Source: an uncultured Pelagibacteraceae bacterium
GTDB lineage: Bacteria; Pseudomonadota; Alphaproteobacteria; Pelagibacterales; Pelagibacteraceae
Assembly (NCBI GenBank): GCA_902555535.1
Contig: CACDTB010000001.1
Location: 1-64,000, forward strand
Direction of reading: 5' to 3'
DNA: 64,000 bases
Under the pieces are notes generated by a model. The model was not told where the DNA came from and did no database searches. It saw only the letters and a program-made list of their open reading frames with translations. The first letter of the stretch is position 1. Each line of letters starts with the position of its first letter. Shown here in pieces: positions 9,121-18,511 of the stretch. The translations under genes were made by a program, and so were the position numbers.

Positions 9121-10207
9121 TTTTGCGTCAATAGAGTCAATTATAAGCGTAGCTAAAAAAGGTGGTATGTTTATTTTAGTAGATGATGAAAAAAGAGAAA
9201 ATGAAGGAGATTTAGTTATTTCAACATCAGACTCAAATGCAAAGAACATTAACTTCATGGCAAAATACGGGCGAGGCTTAATTTGTTTAGCACTTGATTC
9301 AATTCAATCAAAAAGATTAAATTTATCTTTAATGTCTCCAGTAAATCAATCAAGAAACAAGACGGCATTTACAATTTCTATTGAAGCAAAAAAAGGAATA
9401 ACAACAGGCATATCCGCTAAAGATAGAGCGAAAACAATTAAAATTGCTTCAAAAAAAAACGTAAATAAAAATGAGATTGTTTCACCTGGTCACGTGTTTC
9501 CAATTATAGCCAAAGATGGTGGAGTACTTGTTAGAGCTGGGCACACAGAAGCTTCAGTTGATATATCTAAATTAGCAAAAAAAAATAACTCTGCTGTAAT
9601 TTGTGAAATTATGAATGAAGATGGAACAATGGCTAAAGGTCAGGATTTATTCAATTTTGCAAAAAAACATAAATTAAAAATTGGAAAGATAGAAGATCTG
9701 ATCGCATATAGACTAAAAAAAGAAAAACTTATTAAACTTAAAAAGCAAAGCAAGATTGATGTAAAAAATCAAAAATACAATATTAGAATTTATGAGAATC
9801 TTTTAGATGGTTCAGAGCACTTCGCATTAATAAAAGGTAAAATAAAAAAAGGTATTACTCCAAGAGTAAGAGTAATTTCTTCTAATGTCGTCCAAAACTA
9901 TCTAATAAATCAATCACTACCAAATTCATTTAACAAGACTTTAAATTATTTTAAAAAATATCAAAATTGCGTTTTAGTTTTTATCAAAGACTCAAATCTA
10001 AAATCAGTAACTCAGACTTTAAAAGATTATAAAAATAAAGACTTTTATAAAAAGGGAAATGACAAGTTAATAAGAAATTATGGTATTGGAGCTCAAATTA
10101 TTAAAGACTTAAAAATTAAAAACATGATATTAATCACCAAATCACCAAAAAAAGTTATTGGTCTTGATGGTTATGGTATAAAAATTAAAAAACAGGAATT
10201 AATTTGA
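9107..10207 (+). CDS. ribB: 3,4-dihydroxy-2-butanone-4-phosphate synthase with degenerate RibA-like C-terminal domain
   Basis: This is a 366-aa two-domain protein. Residues ~1-205 are a well-preserved DHBP synthase: DDEKRENEGDLV, FMAKYGRGLICLAL, GHVFPI and VRAGHTEASVDISKLA. Residues ~220-366 align in position with GTP cyclohydrolase II, but the zinc-binding cysteine box and its surroundings (ECLTGD and CDCG in true RibA) are absent, replaced by RVRVISSNVVQNYL. The architecture resembles the RibB-plus-inactive-domain proteins described in other proteobacteria (RibBX). Hence it probably makes only the C4 unit, and GTP cyclohydrolase II must come from another locus. It overlaps ribE by 14 bp and ribH by one base. 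Confidence 0.9.
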   Translation: MEKNNFASIESIISVAKKGGMFILVDDEKRENEGDLVISTSDSNAKNINFMAKYGRGLICLALDSIQSKRLNLSLMSPVNQSRNKTAFTISIEAKKGITTGISAKDRAKTIKIASKKNVNKNEIVSPGHVFPIIAKDGGVLVRAGHTEASVDISKLAKKNNSAVICEIMNEDGTMAKGQDLFNFAKKHKLKIGKIEDLIAYRLKKEKLIKLKKQSKIDVKNQKYNIRIYENLLDGSEHFALIKGKIKKGITPRVRVISSNVVQNYLINQSLPNSFNKTLNYFKKYQNCVLVFIKDSNLKSVTQTLKDYKNKDFYKKGNDKLIRNYGIGAQIIKDLKIKNMILITKSPKKVIGLDGYGIKIKKQELI

Positions 10208-10596
10208 TGAAAAAAAAATATCTAATTGTTGTAGCAGATTATTACAAAGACATTGCTGAAGGCTTAATAAAAAGCGCGTTAAAAATAATTCCAAAAAAAA
10301 ATATAATAAAAATTATTAAAGTACCTGGTGCTTTTGAAATTCCGGTTACAATCTCAAAAAATTTAAAAAAATATGATGGTTTTTTAGCTTTAGGATGTGT
10401 AATTAAAGGTCAAACGCCACACTTTGATTTTATTTCTCAAGCTTCAACAGATGCCATAATGAAATTATCTGTAGATAGTAAAAAACCTATTGGAAATGGA
10501 ATAATTACCTGTCTAAATATGGCTCAAGCAAGAGCAAGAAGAAAAAAGGGTGCTGAAGCTGCAGAAGCTGTGATTTCAGTTTTGTCTCAAAAATGA
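10207..10596 (+). CDS. ribH: 6,7-dimethyl-8-ribityllumazine synthase
   Basis: The start is taken as ATG at 10207, overlapping the ribB stop as TGATG; a TTG three bases earlier is also in frame. The 129-aa protein has the lumazine synthase motifs VPGAFEIPV, GCVIKGQTPHFDFIS (catalytic His) and PIGNGIITCLNMAQARAR. It condenses the ribB and ribD products into lumazine, the substrate of riboflavin synthase. It is short for the family (about 150) at the N-terminus. It overlaps nusB by 4 bp, the usual alphaproteobacterial partner. Confidence 0.94.
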   Translation: MKKKYLIVVADYYKDIAEGLIKSALKIIPKKNIIKIIKVPGAFEIPVTISKNLKKYDGFLALGCVIKGQTPHFDFISQASTDAIMKLSVDSKKPIGNGIITCLNMAQARARRKKGAEAAEAVISVLSQK

Positions 10597-10997
10597 GAAC
10601 TCATTATAATCCAAAAAATAACCCTAGAGTTATAATTATTCAGAAATTATATGGTAAATTTTATAATGAAGATGATGATTTAGATTTTCCAAAACATAGA
10701 TTTAAAAAATTTATTAAAGATATTGTTTTAGGAACGATAGAAAGAAACGATCTTATTTTAGATGAATTAAATAATAAATTAGGTGATGAATTTGTAATTG
10801 AAAAATTAGATAAAGTTTTCCAGACGATTTTAAAAGCAGCGACTTATGAATTTATGTATAAACCAAATTTATCTATTAATATTATTATTAAAGAATATTT
10901 AAATTCATCTAATTTTTTTCTTGAAGATTCACAAACAAAGTATCTTAATGCTTTATTAGATAACGTTGGAAAAAAATTAAGATCTAACAATGCATGA
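10593..10997 (+). CDS. nusB: Transcription antitermination factor NusB
   Basis: This 134-aa, all-helical protein follows ribH, as in most alphaproteobacteria. NusB binds boxA RNA with ribosomal protein S10 and supports rRNA antitermination. Similarity is recognisable but weak: a basic N-terminal start (RTHYNPKNNPRVIIIQKLYGKFY), a middle AATYEFMYKPNLSINIIIKEYLN that corresponds to the conserved E-L interface, and a C-terminal LDNVGKKLR. The position supports the call more than any single motif. It overlaps ribH by 4 bp and thiL by 8 bp. Confidence 0.85.
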   Translation: MRTHYNPKNNPRVIIIQKLYGKFYNEDDDLDFPKHRFKKFIKDIVLGTIERNDLILDELNNKLGDEFVIEKLDKVFQTILKAATYEFMYKPNLSINIIIKEYLNSSNFFLEDSQTKYLNALLDNVGKKLRSNNA

Positions 10998-11949
10998 ATT
11001 TGATCTAATAAATAATTATTTTTTTAAAATAGCTAAAAAAAATAAATCTGCTCTTAATCTTAATGATGATGTCTTTTTTGATAAAAAAAAAGGTGTTGTT
11101 ATATCTGTTGATACATACAACATTGGTACACATTTTTATGATTTTAAATCTCCAGATCTAGTAATTAAAAAAATATTAAGGTCATCAATTTCTGATTTAA
11201 TTTGCAAAGGAGTAAAACCAAAGTTTTATTTTATTTCTGGTTCTGGTAATAAAAAAACATTTACAAAAAATAATTTATATAAAATCTCAAAATCACTTAA
11301 ATCAGAACAAAATAAATTTAATATTGATTTATGTGGTGGAGACACAACTTTTTCAAATAAACTAACTTTCACAATCATTTCATTAGGATATTCAAATAAA
11401 ATAATTTATCGTAATAAAGCTAAATCAAATGATGACATTTATGTTACTGGAAATTTGGGAGATAGTTATTTAGGACTTAAAGCATTAACTAATAAAGCTA
11501 AATTTAAAAATAGAGACAAATTATTCTTTGTAGATAAGTATTACAAACCAGAGTTACCTGTAAATTTAACGAAATATTTATTAAAATTTGCTAATAGCTC
11601 TATCGATATTTCAGATGGATTAATTGATGATTTGACAAAAATGATTAATAGACAAAGCTTATCATTTCACTTATTTGAAAATAAAATACCTGTTTCCAAT
11701 AAATTGAATAATTTTATTAAAAAACAAAGATTAAATAAAATTAATCTAATTTCTAATGGAGATGATTATCAGGTTTTATTTACTGCAGATATTAAGAATG
11801 CTAGAATCATTCAAAACGCATCTAAAGCAACAGGAATTAAAATAACTAAAATTGGTAAAATTGTATCTGGTAAAGATAGATCTTTGATATTTGATGAAAA
11901 AGGCAAGCAAATACGAGCTAAATCCAAAGGTTATATTCATCGGTTTTAG
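10990..11949 (+). CDS. thiL: Thiamine-monophosphate kinase
   Basis: This 319-aa AIR-synthase-fold kinase phosphorylates thiamine phosphate to thiamine pyrophosphate. Markers are LNLNDDVFF and [12 protein letters not shown] (metal-binding acidic residues), [23 protein letters not shown] and the late [11 protein letters not shown]. Most SAR11 members are reported to lack full thiamine synthesis and depend on the pyrimidine precursor, so the final kinase being kept is expected. It overlaps nusB by 8 bp and is the last gene of the riboflavin-nusB run. Confidence 0.94.
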   Translation: MHEFDLINNYFFKIAKKNKSALNLNDDVFFDKKKGVVISVDTYNIGTHFYDFKSPDLVIKKILRSSISDLICKGVKPKFYFISGSGNKKTFTKNNLYKISKSLKSEQNKFNIDLCGGDTTFSNKLTFTIISLGYSNKIIYRNKAKSNDDIYVTGNLGDSYLGLKALTNKAKFKNRDKLFFVDKYYKPELPVNLTKYLLKFANSSIDISDGLIDDLTKMINRQSLSFHLFENKIPVSNKLNNFIKKQRLNKINLISNGDDYQVLFTADIKNARIIQNASKATGIKITKIGKIVSGKDRSLIFDEKGKQIRAKSKGYIHRF

Positions 11950-12026
11950 AAGTTAATCGTTGTCTTTTTTATCTTTTTTTGTATTGTGCGGGCTTAAAAT
12001 TTAACAACCAACAACTTAAGGTTAAT

Positions 12027-14132
12027 ATGAGCGGAACAGTCGAAACAATACTATTATACACAATTGGAGCTGGTTTATTATCTATCGTTTATGGATTTTT
12101 AACTGGTAAAAACATTCTTAATTCAAGTGCAGGAAATGCAAAAATGCAAGATATTGCATCTGCAATTCAAATTGGTGCAAAGGCATATTTAGCAAGACAA
12201 TATAAAACTATTGCTATTGTTGGTGCTGTAGTTTTAGTGATTGTAAGTATTGCATTTAGTCCACTAGTAGGTCTTGGTTATTTAATAGGTGCCGCATTAT
12301 CAGGTATTGCGGGGTACGTAGGAATGTTAGTTTCTGTAGAAGCTAACGTAAGAACAGCAGAAGCATCTAGAAAAGGTTTAGCTCAAGGTCTTTCAGTTGC
12401 TTTTAAATCTGGTGCTGTAACTGGAATGTTGGTAGCTGGTTTAGCATTATTATCTATAGCAGTTTATTATTATATATTATTGAAATCTAATATTGATGAA
12501 AGAGAAATTGTAAATGCTTTAGTTGCATTAGGTTTTGGTGCTTCTCTAATTTCTATCTTTGCAAGATTAGGTGGTGGAATTTTTACAAAAGGTGCTGATG
12601 TTGGTGCTGACTTAGTTGGAAAAGTTGAAGCTGGAATTCCAGAAGATGATCCTAGAAACCCTGCTGTGATAGCAGATAACGTTGGTGACAACGTAGGAGA
12701 TTGTGCTGGTATGGCTGCTGATTTATTTGAAACATATGCTGTTACAATTGTTGCCACAATGGTTTTATCTTCAATTTTCTTTGTTGGTGATCTTAATATG
12801 ATGATTTACCCTTTGTCCATTGGTGCTGCATGCTTATTAACATCTATTGTTGGAACATTTTTCGTTAAACTTGGAAGAAGTAATAACGTTATGAATGCTT
12901 TGTATAAAGGATTTGTTGTCTCTGCAGTAGCATCTTTAGTAATACTATGGCCAGTTACAGATCATGTAATTGGTTTTACAAATGAATACACTGTAAATGA
13001 CAAAACCTTCAATGGAATGGATCTATACTATTGTGGTGTTATAGGTTTAGTTATTACTGGATTATTAATTTGGATTACTGAATACTACACAGGAACAAGT
13101 TATAGACCAGTTAAATCTGTTGCATTATCATCAACAACTGGTCATGGTACTAATGTTATTCAAGGTTTAGCTGTTTCTATGGAAGCAACTGCTATTCCTG
13201 CTTTGATTATTGTTGCTGGTATTCTTATCACAAATTCTATTGCTGGACTTTTTGGTATTGCAATTGCAGTAACTACAATGCTTGCATTAGCAGGTATGGT
13301 TGTAGCATTAGATGCATATGGGCCAGTTACAGACAATGCTGGTGGTATTGCTGAAATGTCTAATCTTGATAAGAAAGTTAGAAAAACTACAGATGCTCTA
13401 GATGCAGTAGGAAACACTACTAAAGCTGTTACAAAAGGTTATGCAATTGGTTCTGCTGGTTTAGGTGCTTTAGTTTTATTCGCCGCTTACACTGAAGACA
13501 TCAAACATTTTTCAAAAGAGGCAGGATCTGCATTAGAAGGTATCGTAGTAACTTTTGATTTATCTAACCCTTATGTAGTAGTTGGCTTATTAATTGGTGG
13601 AATGTTACCTTATCTTTTTGGTTCAATGGGAATGCAGGCCGTTGGAAGAGCTGGTGGTGCAGTTGTAGTTGAGGTAAGAAGACAATTTAAAAAATTCCCT
13701 GGTATTATGAAAAGAAAGCAAAAACCAGATTATGCTAAATTAGTAGATTTACTTACTGTAGCTGCCATCAAGGAAATGATTATACCATCACTATTACCAG
13801 TTTTATCTCCTGTAGTTTTATATTTTATTATTCTATCAATTGGTGGACAAGTTGCTGCTCTAGCTGCAGTTGGTGCTATGTTACTTGGTGTTATAATTAC
13901 TGGTTTGTTTGTTGCTGTATCAATGACAGCTGGCGGTGGAGCTTGGGATAATGCAAAAAAATATATAGAAGATGGTAATCATGGTGGAAAAGGTTCAGAA
14001 GCACATAAAGCTGCCGTAACTGGCGATACTGTTGGTGACCCATATAAAGATACAGCTGGTCCAGCAGTGAATCCAATGATTAAAATTACAAATATTGTAG
14101 CACTTTTGTTATTAGCTGTTATCGCTGCATAA
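12027..14132 (+). CDS. hppA: Membrane-bound H+-translocating pyrophosphatase, K+-independent type
   Basis: The start is ATG at 12027 (701 aa), with AAGG 7-11 bp upstream; the frame extends to a TTG at 11979 but that stretch has no membrane character. It is a polytopic protein with about 16 membrane helices. The substrate loop [13 protein letters not shown], then [19 protein letters not shown], is the family hallmark. The segment GNTTKA carries Lys where K+-dependent enzymes have Ala, so the K+-independent H+-pumping type is indicated. It couples PPi hydrolysis to proton export, adding to the proton gradient beside proteorhodopsin, which is common in SAR11. It overlaps convergent bamE by 14 bp. 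Confidence 0.97.
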   Translation: MSGTVETILLYTIGAGLLSIVYGFLTGKNILNSSAGNAKMQDIASAIQIGAKAYLARQYKTIAIVGAVVLVIVSIAFSPLVGLGYLIGAALSGIAGYVGMLVSVEANVRTAEASRKGLAQGLSVAFKSGAVTGMLVAGLALLSIAVYYYILLKSNIDEREIVNALVALGFGASLISIFARLGGGIFTKGADVGADLVGKVEAGIPEDDPRNPAVIADNVGDNVGDCAGMAADLFETYAVTIVATMVLSSIFFVGDLNMMIYPLSIGAACLLTSIVGTFFVKLGRSNNVMNALYKGFVVSAVASLVILWPVTDHVIGFTNEYTVNDKTFNGMDLYYCGVIGLVITGLLIWITEYYTGTSYRPVKSVALSSTTGHGTNVIQGLAVSMEATAIPALIIVAGILITNSIAGLFGIAIAVTTMLALAGMVVALDAYGPVTDNAGGIAEMSNLDKKVRKTTDALDAVGNTTKAVTKGYAIGSAGLGALVLFAAYTEDIKHFSKEAGSALEGIVVTFDLSNPYVVVGLLIGGMLPYLFGSMGMQAVGRAGGAVVVEVRRQFKKFPGIMKRKQKPDYAKLVDLLTVAAIKEMIIPSLLPVLSPVVLYFIILSIGGQVAALAAVGAMLLGVIITGLFVAVSMTAGGGAWDNAKKYIEDGNHGGKGSEAHKAAVTGDTVGDPYKDTAGPAVNPMIKITNIVALLLLAVIAA

Positions 14133-14604
14133 TTTCTTTTCTTTTTTTGGCCCTCACACCAAGAGGGTCATTAATCTTTTGTCTTAAGCTAGACATAAAG
14201 TCATAGATAAATGAATTTTTCTTAAATTTTTTTCCAGTTATATCTTTAGAAACGTTTAGACTATTCATATCTTCTTGGTCATAAAATTTTTTCTTTTTTA
14301 AGATTCCATAATCATCGATTTCTAATACAAGAACATCGTTTTTATAAATTTTCATTTTTCCTAGATTTTTTAAATCAGATTGAGTTTGTTTTCTTTCTAT
14401 ATAAATCCAAACATCATTATCAAATTTACTTTTTGTAGAAGGACTTCCTAATAATTTTATTATATCATTTTTATTTGAAGTATTAACAACAAGTGATTTT
14501 TGTTTTTTTTCTAAAAAAGGTACGCCATGGTGTTTAACAACCTTTTTAAATGAGCAATTTGTTAATAATAATGATATAAATATTATATAAATTAATTTAT
14601 TCAT
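14119..14604 (-). CDS. bamE: Outer membrane protein assembly factor BamE (SmpA/OmlA family lipoprotein)
   Basis: This 161-aa protein starts with a lipoprotein signal peptide; lipobox LLTNC puts the acylated Cys at residue 17. The core [27 protein letters not shown] matches the BamE fold (the loop T..DV...LG.P......W.Y). BamE assists beta-barrel insertion as part of the BAM complex. Its start codon overlaps that of the divergent chaperone gene at 14603 in one CATG. Minus-strand TATAAT sits 8 bases before the ATG (14613-14618), so the mRNA may be leaderless. It overlaps the end of the pyrophosphatase gene by 14 bp. Confidence 0.9.
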   Translation of the reverse strand: MNKLIYIIFISLLLTNCSFKKVVKHHGVPFLEKKQKSLVVNTSNKNDIIKLLGSPSTKSKFDNDVWIYIERKQTQSDLKNLGKMKIYKNDVLVLEIDDYGILKKKKFYDQEDMNSLNVSKDITGKKFKKNSFIYDFMSSLRQKINDPLGVRAKKRKEIMQR

Positions 14605-15070
14605 GACTAAAAATTATATTCATATTTATAACAATTTAATCAATTTAACTAGAAATAAAGATTTGTATAAATCATTGTCTAGAGAAGATAATTTTTCAGA
14701 TCGTTTAACCCTATTTTTATTACATTTTTCATTTTTATTAAAAAATTTTAAGAATGAGAAGAACAAAGAAATTCTTCAGGAAATATATGATTTTAATTTT
14801 AGACAGCTTGAGCTTAGTATTCGTGAAATAGGTTATGGAGATCAATCTATAAATAAAAAAATGAAGAACTACATAAATTTATTTCATTCGATGGTTTCAG
14901 AAATTCATTTTTGGGACCAACTAAGTAAAGATGAAAAATATAATAAAATTTCCTTATTTTTAAGTGATTTTAATGAAATTAATCATTTGCTTGATTATTT
15001 TGAGGAATTTAACTCAAAATTATCAAAAAAAACTTTGAATTATTATTTAAAAAGTGTAAGTAACCCATAA
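14603..15070 (+). CDS. Ubiquinol-cytochrome c chaperone family protein
   Basis: This 155-aa helical protein belongs to the family of mitochondrial Cbp3, which assists cytochrome b/bc1 assembly. The visible conserved parts are the [17 protein letters not shown] segment and [16 protein letters not shown], equivalent to the family's D..LRE.GVGD..V.KK.K. The position between bamE and rpmF is the standard alphaproteobacterial context. In many relatives a DUF177 (YceD) gene follows; here rpmF comes next after 2 bp, so DUF177 is missing from this spot. The start codon ATG overlaps the bamE start (CATG), and there is no Shine-Dalgarno sequence; TATAAA ends 11 bases upstream. Confidence 0.85.
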   Translation: MTKNYIHIYNNLINLTRNKDLYKSLSREDNFSDRLTLFLLHFSFLLKNFKNEKNKEILQEIYDFNFRQLELSIREIGYGDQSINKKMKNYINLFHSMVSEIHFWDQLSKDEKYNKISLFLSDFNEINHLLDYFEEFNSKLSKKTLNYYLKSVSNP

Positions 15071-15072
15071 TT

Positions 15073-15255
15073 ATGGCTGTACCAAAACGAAAACAAACCC
15101 CTTCCAGAACAGGAATGAGAAGAGCTCAAACAATGAAATTTTCAACTAAAAATATAGTTGAGGATAAAAAAACAGGAGAATATAGACTTTCTCATCATTT
15201 GGACCTTAAAACTGGAATGTATAAGGGAAGACAAGTTTTAGACCCAAAAGAATAG
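15073..15255 (+). CDS. rpmF: 50S ribosomal protein L32
   Basis: This 60-aa basic protein begins with the universal [19 protein letters not shown] (the family start MAVPk.k.S.sr...RR). The zinc cysteines of many L32 proteins are absent, as in the alphaproteobacterial C-minus type. It lies 2 bp after the chaperone gene and 19 bp before plsX. The rpmF-plsX pairing is one of the most conserved bacterial gene neighbourhoods and links ribosome supply with phospholipid synthesis. Confidence 0.97.
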   Translation: MAVPKRKQTPSRTGMRRAQTMKFSTKNIVEDKKTGEYRLSHHLDLKTGMYKGRQVLDPKE

Positions 15256-15274
15256 TATATTATAATCTATTAAA

Positions 15275-16276
15275 ATGTCAGATTTGATAAAAATTGCAGT
15301 TGATGCAATGGGTGGTGATGGATCACCAAAGAAAATAATAGATGGTATTATTTTAAATCATTCTACAAATAAAAATAATTTTTTTAAAATTTTTGGAGAC
15401 AACAACAAGATAGATCCCTTAATTAAAGGAAAAATATCTACAGAATTTTTTGAAGTAATTCATACAGAAAAAAAAATTGAAAGCACTGATAGTCCTCTAG
15501 AGGGTGCAAAAAGAGGTAAAGATACAAGTATGTGGCTTGCTATTCAAAGTGTTAAAGATAAAGAAACAGATATTGTTATATCAGCTGGGAATACTGGTGC
15601 TTTACTAGTTGTATCAAAATTAAATTTAAAAATGATTGAAAATATAGACAAACCTGCTTTGTCTGCATTATGGCCAAATAAAAAAGGTATGAGTGTTGTT
15701 TTAGATTTGGGTGCAAATATTGAGTGCAGCTCTAAAAATTTATTAGATTTTTCAATAATGGGAGCTTCTTTATATACCTCACTTTATCCTAATGACAAAC
15801 CCAATGTTGCCTTATTAAATATTGGTTCAGAGGAATTAAAAGGAAATGAAACTATCAAAGAAACTTATCAATTATTAAATGAAAAAAAATCAGATAATTA
15901 TAATTTTGCAGGATACATTGAGGGAAATCATCTTATGGATGGAGAGGTTAATGTAATAGTCTCAGATGGTTTTACTGGAAACGTAGCATTAAAAACAGCA
16001 GAAGGAACTGCAAATTTTATTACTAGTGAATTAAAAAATGCAATGACTGGTACATTTATAGGTAAAATTTCATCTCTGTTAAATATATCAAACTTAAAGA
16101 AGTTTAAGAAAAGATTAGATCCAAGATTATATAACGGAGCTATTTTTATTGGCCTAGACTCTCCAGTAGTTAAAAGTCATGGAGGAACTGATTATATTGG
16201 TTTTTCAAATTCTTTAGACGTTTGTCATAGAATTGTAAAAGGTAATTTGATAGAAAAGATTAAGACAAATATTTAA
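15275..16276 (+). CDS. plsX: Phosphate acyltransferase PlsX
   Basis: This 333-aa enzyme begins IKIAVDAMGGDGSPKKI, the PlsX signature, and contains SAGNTGALLV, ALLNIGSEE and VNVIVSDGFTGNVALK, all typical. It makes acyl-phosphate from acyl-ACP for PlsY in phosphatidic acid synthesis. In most proteobacteria fabH follows directly; here the next gene, one base later, is ihfA, so fabH is missing from its usual place. Confidence 0.96.
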   Translation: MSDLIKIAVDAMGGDGSPKKIIDGIILNHSTNKNNFFKIFGDNNKIDPLIKGKISTEFFEVIHTEKKIESTDSPLEGAKRGKDTSMWLAIQSVKDKETDIVISAGNTGALLVVSKLNLKMIENIDKPALSALWPNKKGMSVVLDLGANIECSSKNLLDFSIMGASLYTSLYPNDKPNVALLNIGSEELKGNETIKETYQLLNEKKSDNYNFAGYIEGNHLMDGEVNVIVSDGFTGNVALKTAEGTANFITSELKNAMTGTFIGKISSLLNISNLKKFKKRLDPRLYNGAIFIGLDSPVVKSHGGTDYIGFSNSLDVCHRIVKGNLIEKIKTNI

Positions 16277-16277
16277 T

Positions 16278-16577
16278 ATGAGAATTAATTTAACTAAAAA
16301 AGACTTAGTTAATTTGGTTTATATGCAGCTTGGTTTTTCAAAACAAATATCTGAAAATTTAATTGAAGATTTTTTATCAACAATCGTATCTAATATTAAA
16401 GAGGAAAAAAAATTAAAATTATCTAAATTTGGTACTTTTTCTATAAGACAAAAAAAATCTAGAATTGGAAGAAATCCTAAGACAAAAGAAACAAAAGTAA
16501 TTTCAAGTAGGGATGTTGTTTTATTTAAACCATCAAAAGAATTTAAAGAATTTGTTAATCTGAAAGATAATGGATAA
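16278..16577 (+). CDS. ihfA: Integration host factor alpha subunit (HU/IHF family)
   Basis: This 99-aa DNA-bending protein has the HU/IHF fold with KLSKFGTFSIRQKKSRIGRNPKT, including the beta-arm with the RNP tip. The N-terminal KKDLVNLVYMQLGFSKQISENLIEDF favours IHF-alpha over HU, as does the alphaproteobacterial neighbourhood plsX-(fabH)-ihfA-merR. IHF acts in replication initiation, transcription and recombination, including tyrosine-recombinase reactions such as those suggested by the island at 47181-52245. It starts one base after plsX and overlaps the MerR gene by 8 bp. Confidence 0.92.
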   Translation: MRINLTKKDLVNLVYMQLGFSKQISENLIEDFLSTIVSNIKEEKKLKLSKFGTFSIRQKKSRIGRNPKTKETKVISSRDVVLFKPSKEFKEFVNLKDNG

Positions 16578-16953
16578 ATCAGATAGTGCTTATAAAACTA
16601 TTGGTGAAGTAGCTAAAATATTAAATCTTAAATCAAATAATAAAGGAAACTTACCAACACATGTCATAAGATTTTGGGAAACTCAATTTAAACAAATTAA
16701 ACCAAAGATCTTAAATTCAAATAGAAGATATTATGATGAGAAAACAATAAATCTTCTTAAAAAAGTTAAATTTTTACTTAAAGACCAAGGTATGACGATA
16801 AATGGTGTAAAAAAAATATTAAATAATGAAGATTCTTTAAAGCTTGACGAAATTGCAGATAATTCTATAAGAACTGAAAATTTAAGAAATAAGTTATTAA
16901 AAATTTCAAATAAATTAAAAGAACTAAAAAATGGCAAAAAAAACACACGTTAA
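16570..16953 (+). CDS. MerR-family transcriptional regulator
   Basis: This 127-aa protein has an N-terminal MerR helix-turn-helix: AYKTIGEVAKILNL, then THVIRFWETQF, NRRYYDEKTINLLKKVKFLLKDQGMTINGVKKIL. No cysteine-based metal-binding tail is present. Its place after ihfA is conserved in alphaproteobacteria, where the protein remains of unknown target. The C-terminal 40 residues are a lysine-rich tail that overlaps rpmG by 23 bp; the overlap is large enough that translation of the two may influence each other. Confidence 0.88.
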   Translation: MDKSDSAYKTIGEVAKILNLKSNNKGNLPTHVIRFWETQFKQIKPKILNSNRRYYDEKTINLLKKVKFLLKDQGMTINGVKKILNNEDSLKLDEIADNSIRTENLRNKLLKISNKLKELKNGKKNTR

Positions 16954-17122
16954 AGTAAGAATGGTTCCTGAGACAAAGCCAGACAGTCCTTACTTTTATT
17001 ATGTAAAAAAACCAGCTGGTGGAGAAAAAGCTAAAGTTAAACTTTCAGCAAAAAAATACAATCCAGATACAAGAAAACATGAAATGTTTGTGGAAAAAAA
17101 GCTTCCACCACATAGTAAGTAA
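16931..17122 (+). CDS. rpmG: 50S ribosomal protein L33
   Basis: This 63-aa protein starts MAKKTHVKVRMV and has YFYYVKK and LSAKKYNPDTRKHEMFVEKK, the L33 pattern (FYYVTKKN...KYDPV.RKHV.F.E.K). The cysteines of zinc-type L33 are absent. There is a small unusual insert (ETKPDSP and PAGGEKAKV) compared with canonical 55-aa L33. It overlaps the MerR gene by 23 bp and is convergent with the chorismate-mutase-like gene, whose stop codon begins on the next base. Confidence 0.9.
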   Translation: MAKKTHVKVRMVPETKPDSPYFYYVKKPAGGEKAKVKLSAKKYNPDTRKHEMFVEKKLPPHSK

Positions 17123-17413
17123 TTATTTTTTTTTAAAGTTTCTCTTTTCGAAATCGATATAAGACAAAATCATATTTTTCCATATACGATTAGTGATTTT
17201 AGGATCAATCTTTAGTTTCTTAGATTTTGAGTGAATTTTTTTAAGTATAAAATTGATACGTTTTTTATCCACTATTTCTTTTTTAAATTCTTTAAGTTCT
17301 AAAACTTCCTTTACAAGATTTGTTCTAAATTTAATCAAGGATAACAACTTATTATCTAATTTATCTAATTTAGATCTTATTGTTTCTAATTTTTTTTTGT
17401 TTTTAGGCGACAT
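17123..17413 (-). CDS. Chorismate mutase, type II (AroQ-like)
   Basis: This 96-aa, all-helical protein has the AroQ pattern: ETIRSKLDKLDNKLLSLIKFRTNLVKEVLELK, with the conserved I...L..LD..L..L...R, followed by a KK/R-rich helix (DKKRINFILKKI) and a C-terminal helix (NRIWKNMILSYIDFEK). It would convert chorismate to prephenate for phenylalanine and tyrosine. It is monofunctional, with no prephenate dehydratase part. Convergent with rpmG, no gap; divergent from ctaA, with 43 bp between them. Confidence 0.85.
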   Translation of the reverse strand: MSPKNKKKLETIRSKLDKLDNKLLSLIKFRTNLVKEVLELKEFKKEIVDKKRINFILKKIHSKSKKLKIDPKITNRIWKNMILSYIDFEKRNFKKK

Positions 17414-17456
17414 TTAATTTATTGGTTTAATTAATAATTATTATATTTATCTAATC

Positions 17457-18482
17457 ATGTACAGTCAGAATTATTCTTTAAATTTTCAATTAAAAATATG
17501 GATGATCACTTTACTATTAATGATCGTGCTTATTATTTTAGTAGGGGGCCTAACCAGATTAACTGACTCTGGCCTATCTATTACTACTTGGGAGCTTTTT
17601 GTCGGTATATTACCTCCTTTAACAAGTGATAAATGGGCAGAATATTTTGATTTCTATAAAACAATTCCTGAATTTAAAGAGCAAAATTTCAATATGACTT
17701 TAAATGAATTTAAAATAATTTTTTGGTGGGAATGGGCACATCGTCAATTGGGGAGATTAATTGGTCTAACTGTTCTTTTGCCAATGATTTATTTTACAAT
17801 TAAAAATGGTGTTTGGATTTTAAGAGAATATTCAATTATTTTTTTCTTAGTGTGTTTTCAAGGATTTATCGGATGGTACATGGTTTCAAGTGGTTTGATT
17901 GATAGAGTTGATGTTAGTCATTATAGATTATCACTACATTTATTTATTGCTTTTATCATTTTATCTTTAGTTTTCTGGAAGTTTTTAAAACTAACAGATA
18001 TAAAAATTAATCAAATCAATATTAAATTTAACTTAATTAAATTCTTTCTTTTATTGTTATTTTTACAATTAATAATTGGCGCGTTTGTCTCTGGTATGGA
18101 TGCAGGAAAAATTTATAATACATGGCCTTTAATGGGTTCATCATACTTTCCTGATGACAGTATGATCAGTGATTTTTTTAGTCTCAAAGTATTTGATGAT
18201 CAATCACTTGTTCAATTTATTCATAGGAATTTAGCTTATTTAATTGTTATAATATATTTTTATATGCTTTATTTTGTTTTAAAAAACGGAAATATTAATT
18301 TGAGAATTCCAATTTTTATTATTGGAATTACTTTACTTTTTCAAATTTTTTTGGGAGTTCTTACTATTTTATCTGGAGTAAAAATGCTCTATGCATCTTT
18401 ACACCAGATAAATTCTATTTTAATAATACTTTCAACTTTGTATTTTCTTTACATTACAAAATATAAAGAGGATATTTATTAG
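17457..18482 (+). CDS. ctaA: Heme A synthase (CtaA/COX15)
   Basis: This 341-aa membrane protein has eight predicted helices. Heme-ligand histidines appear in WWEWAHRQLGRLIG, in the LSLHLFIAF helix, in FIHRNLAYLIV and in LHQINSIL, arranged as in the two-repeat COX15 family. GGLTRLTDSGLSITTWE is the family's N-terminal signature. It oxidises the methyl group of heme O to a formyl group, giving heme A for cytochrome aa3 oxidase. It is convergent with metY, with 29 bp between stops. Confidence 0.96.
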   Translation: MYSQNYSLNFQLKIWMITLLLMIVLIILVGGLTRLTDSGLSITTWELFVGILPPLTSDKWAEYFDFYKTIPEFKEQNFNMTLNEFKIIFWWEWAHRQLGRLIGLTVLLPMIYFTIKNGVWILREYSIIFFLVCFQGFIGWYMVSSGLIDRVDVSHYRLSLHLFIAFIILSLVFWKFLKLTDIKINQINIKFNLIKFFLLLLFLQLIIGAFVSGMDAGKIYNTWPLMGSSYFPDDSMISDFFSLKVFDDQSLVQFIHRNLAYLIVIIYFYMLYFVLKNGNINLRIPIFIIGITLLFQIFLGVLTILSGVKMLYASLHQINSILIILSTLYFLYITKYKEDIY

Positions 18483-18511
18483 TTTCTATTTGTAGGCATT
18501 AAAACCTCAAG

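Noticed and set aside
11979-12026. TTG start for the pyrophosphatase
   Set aside because: The added 16 residues are polar and unlike the family's N-terminus; the ATG at 12027 has a ribosome-binding site.
12470-13417. Open frames on the minus strand inside the pyrophosphatase gene
   Set aside because: They are antisense shadows of a strongly conserved gene with low-complexity Ser/Ala/Pro translation and no start context.
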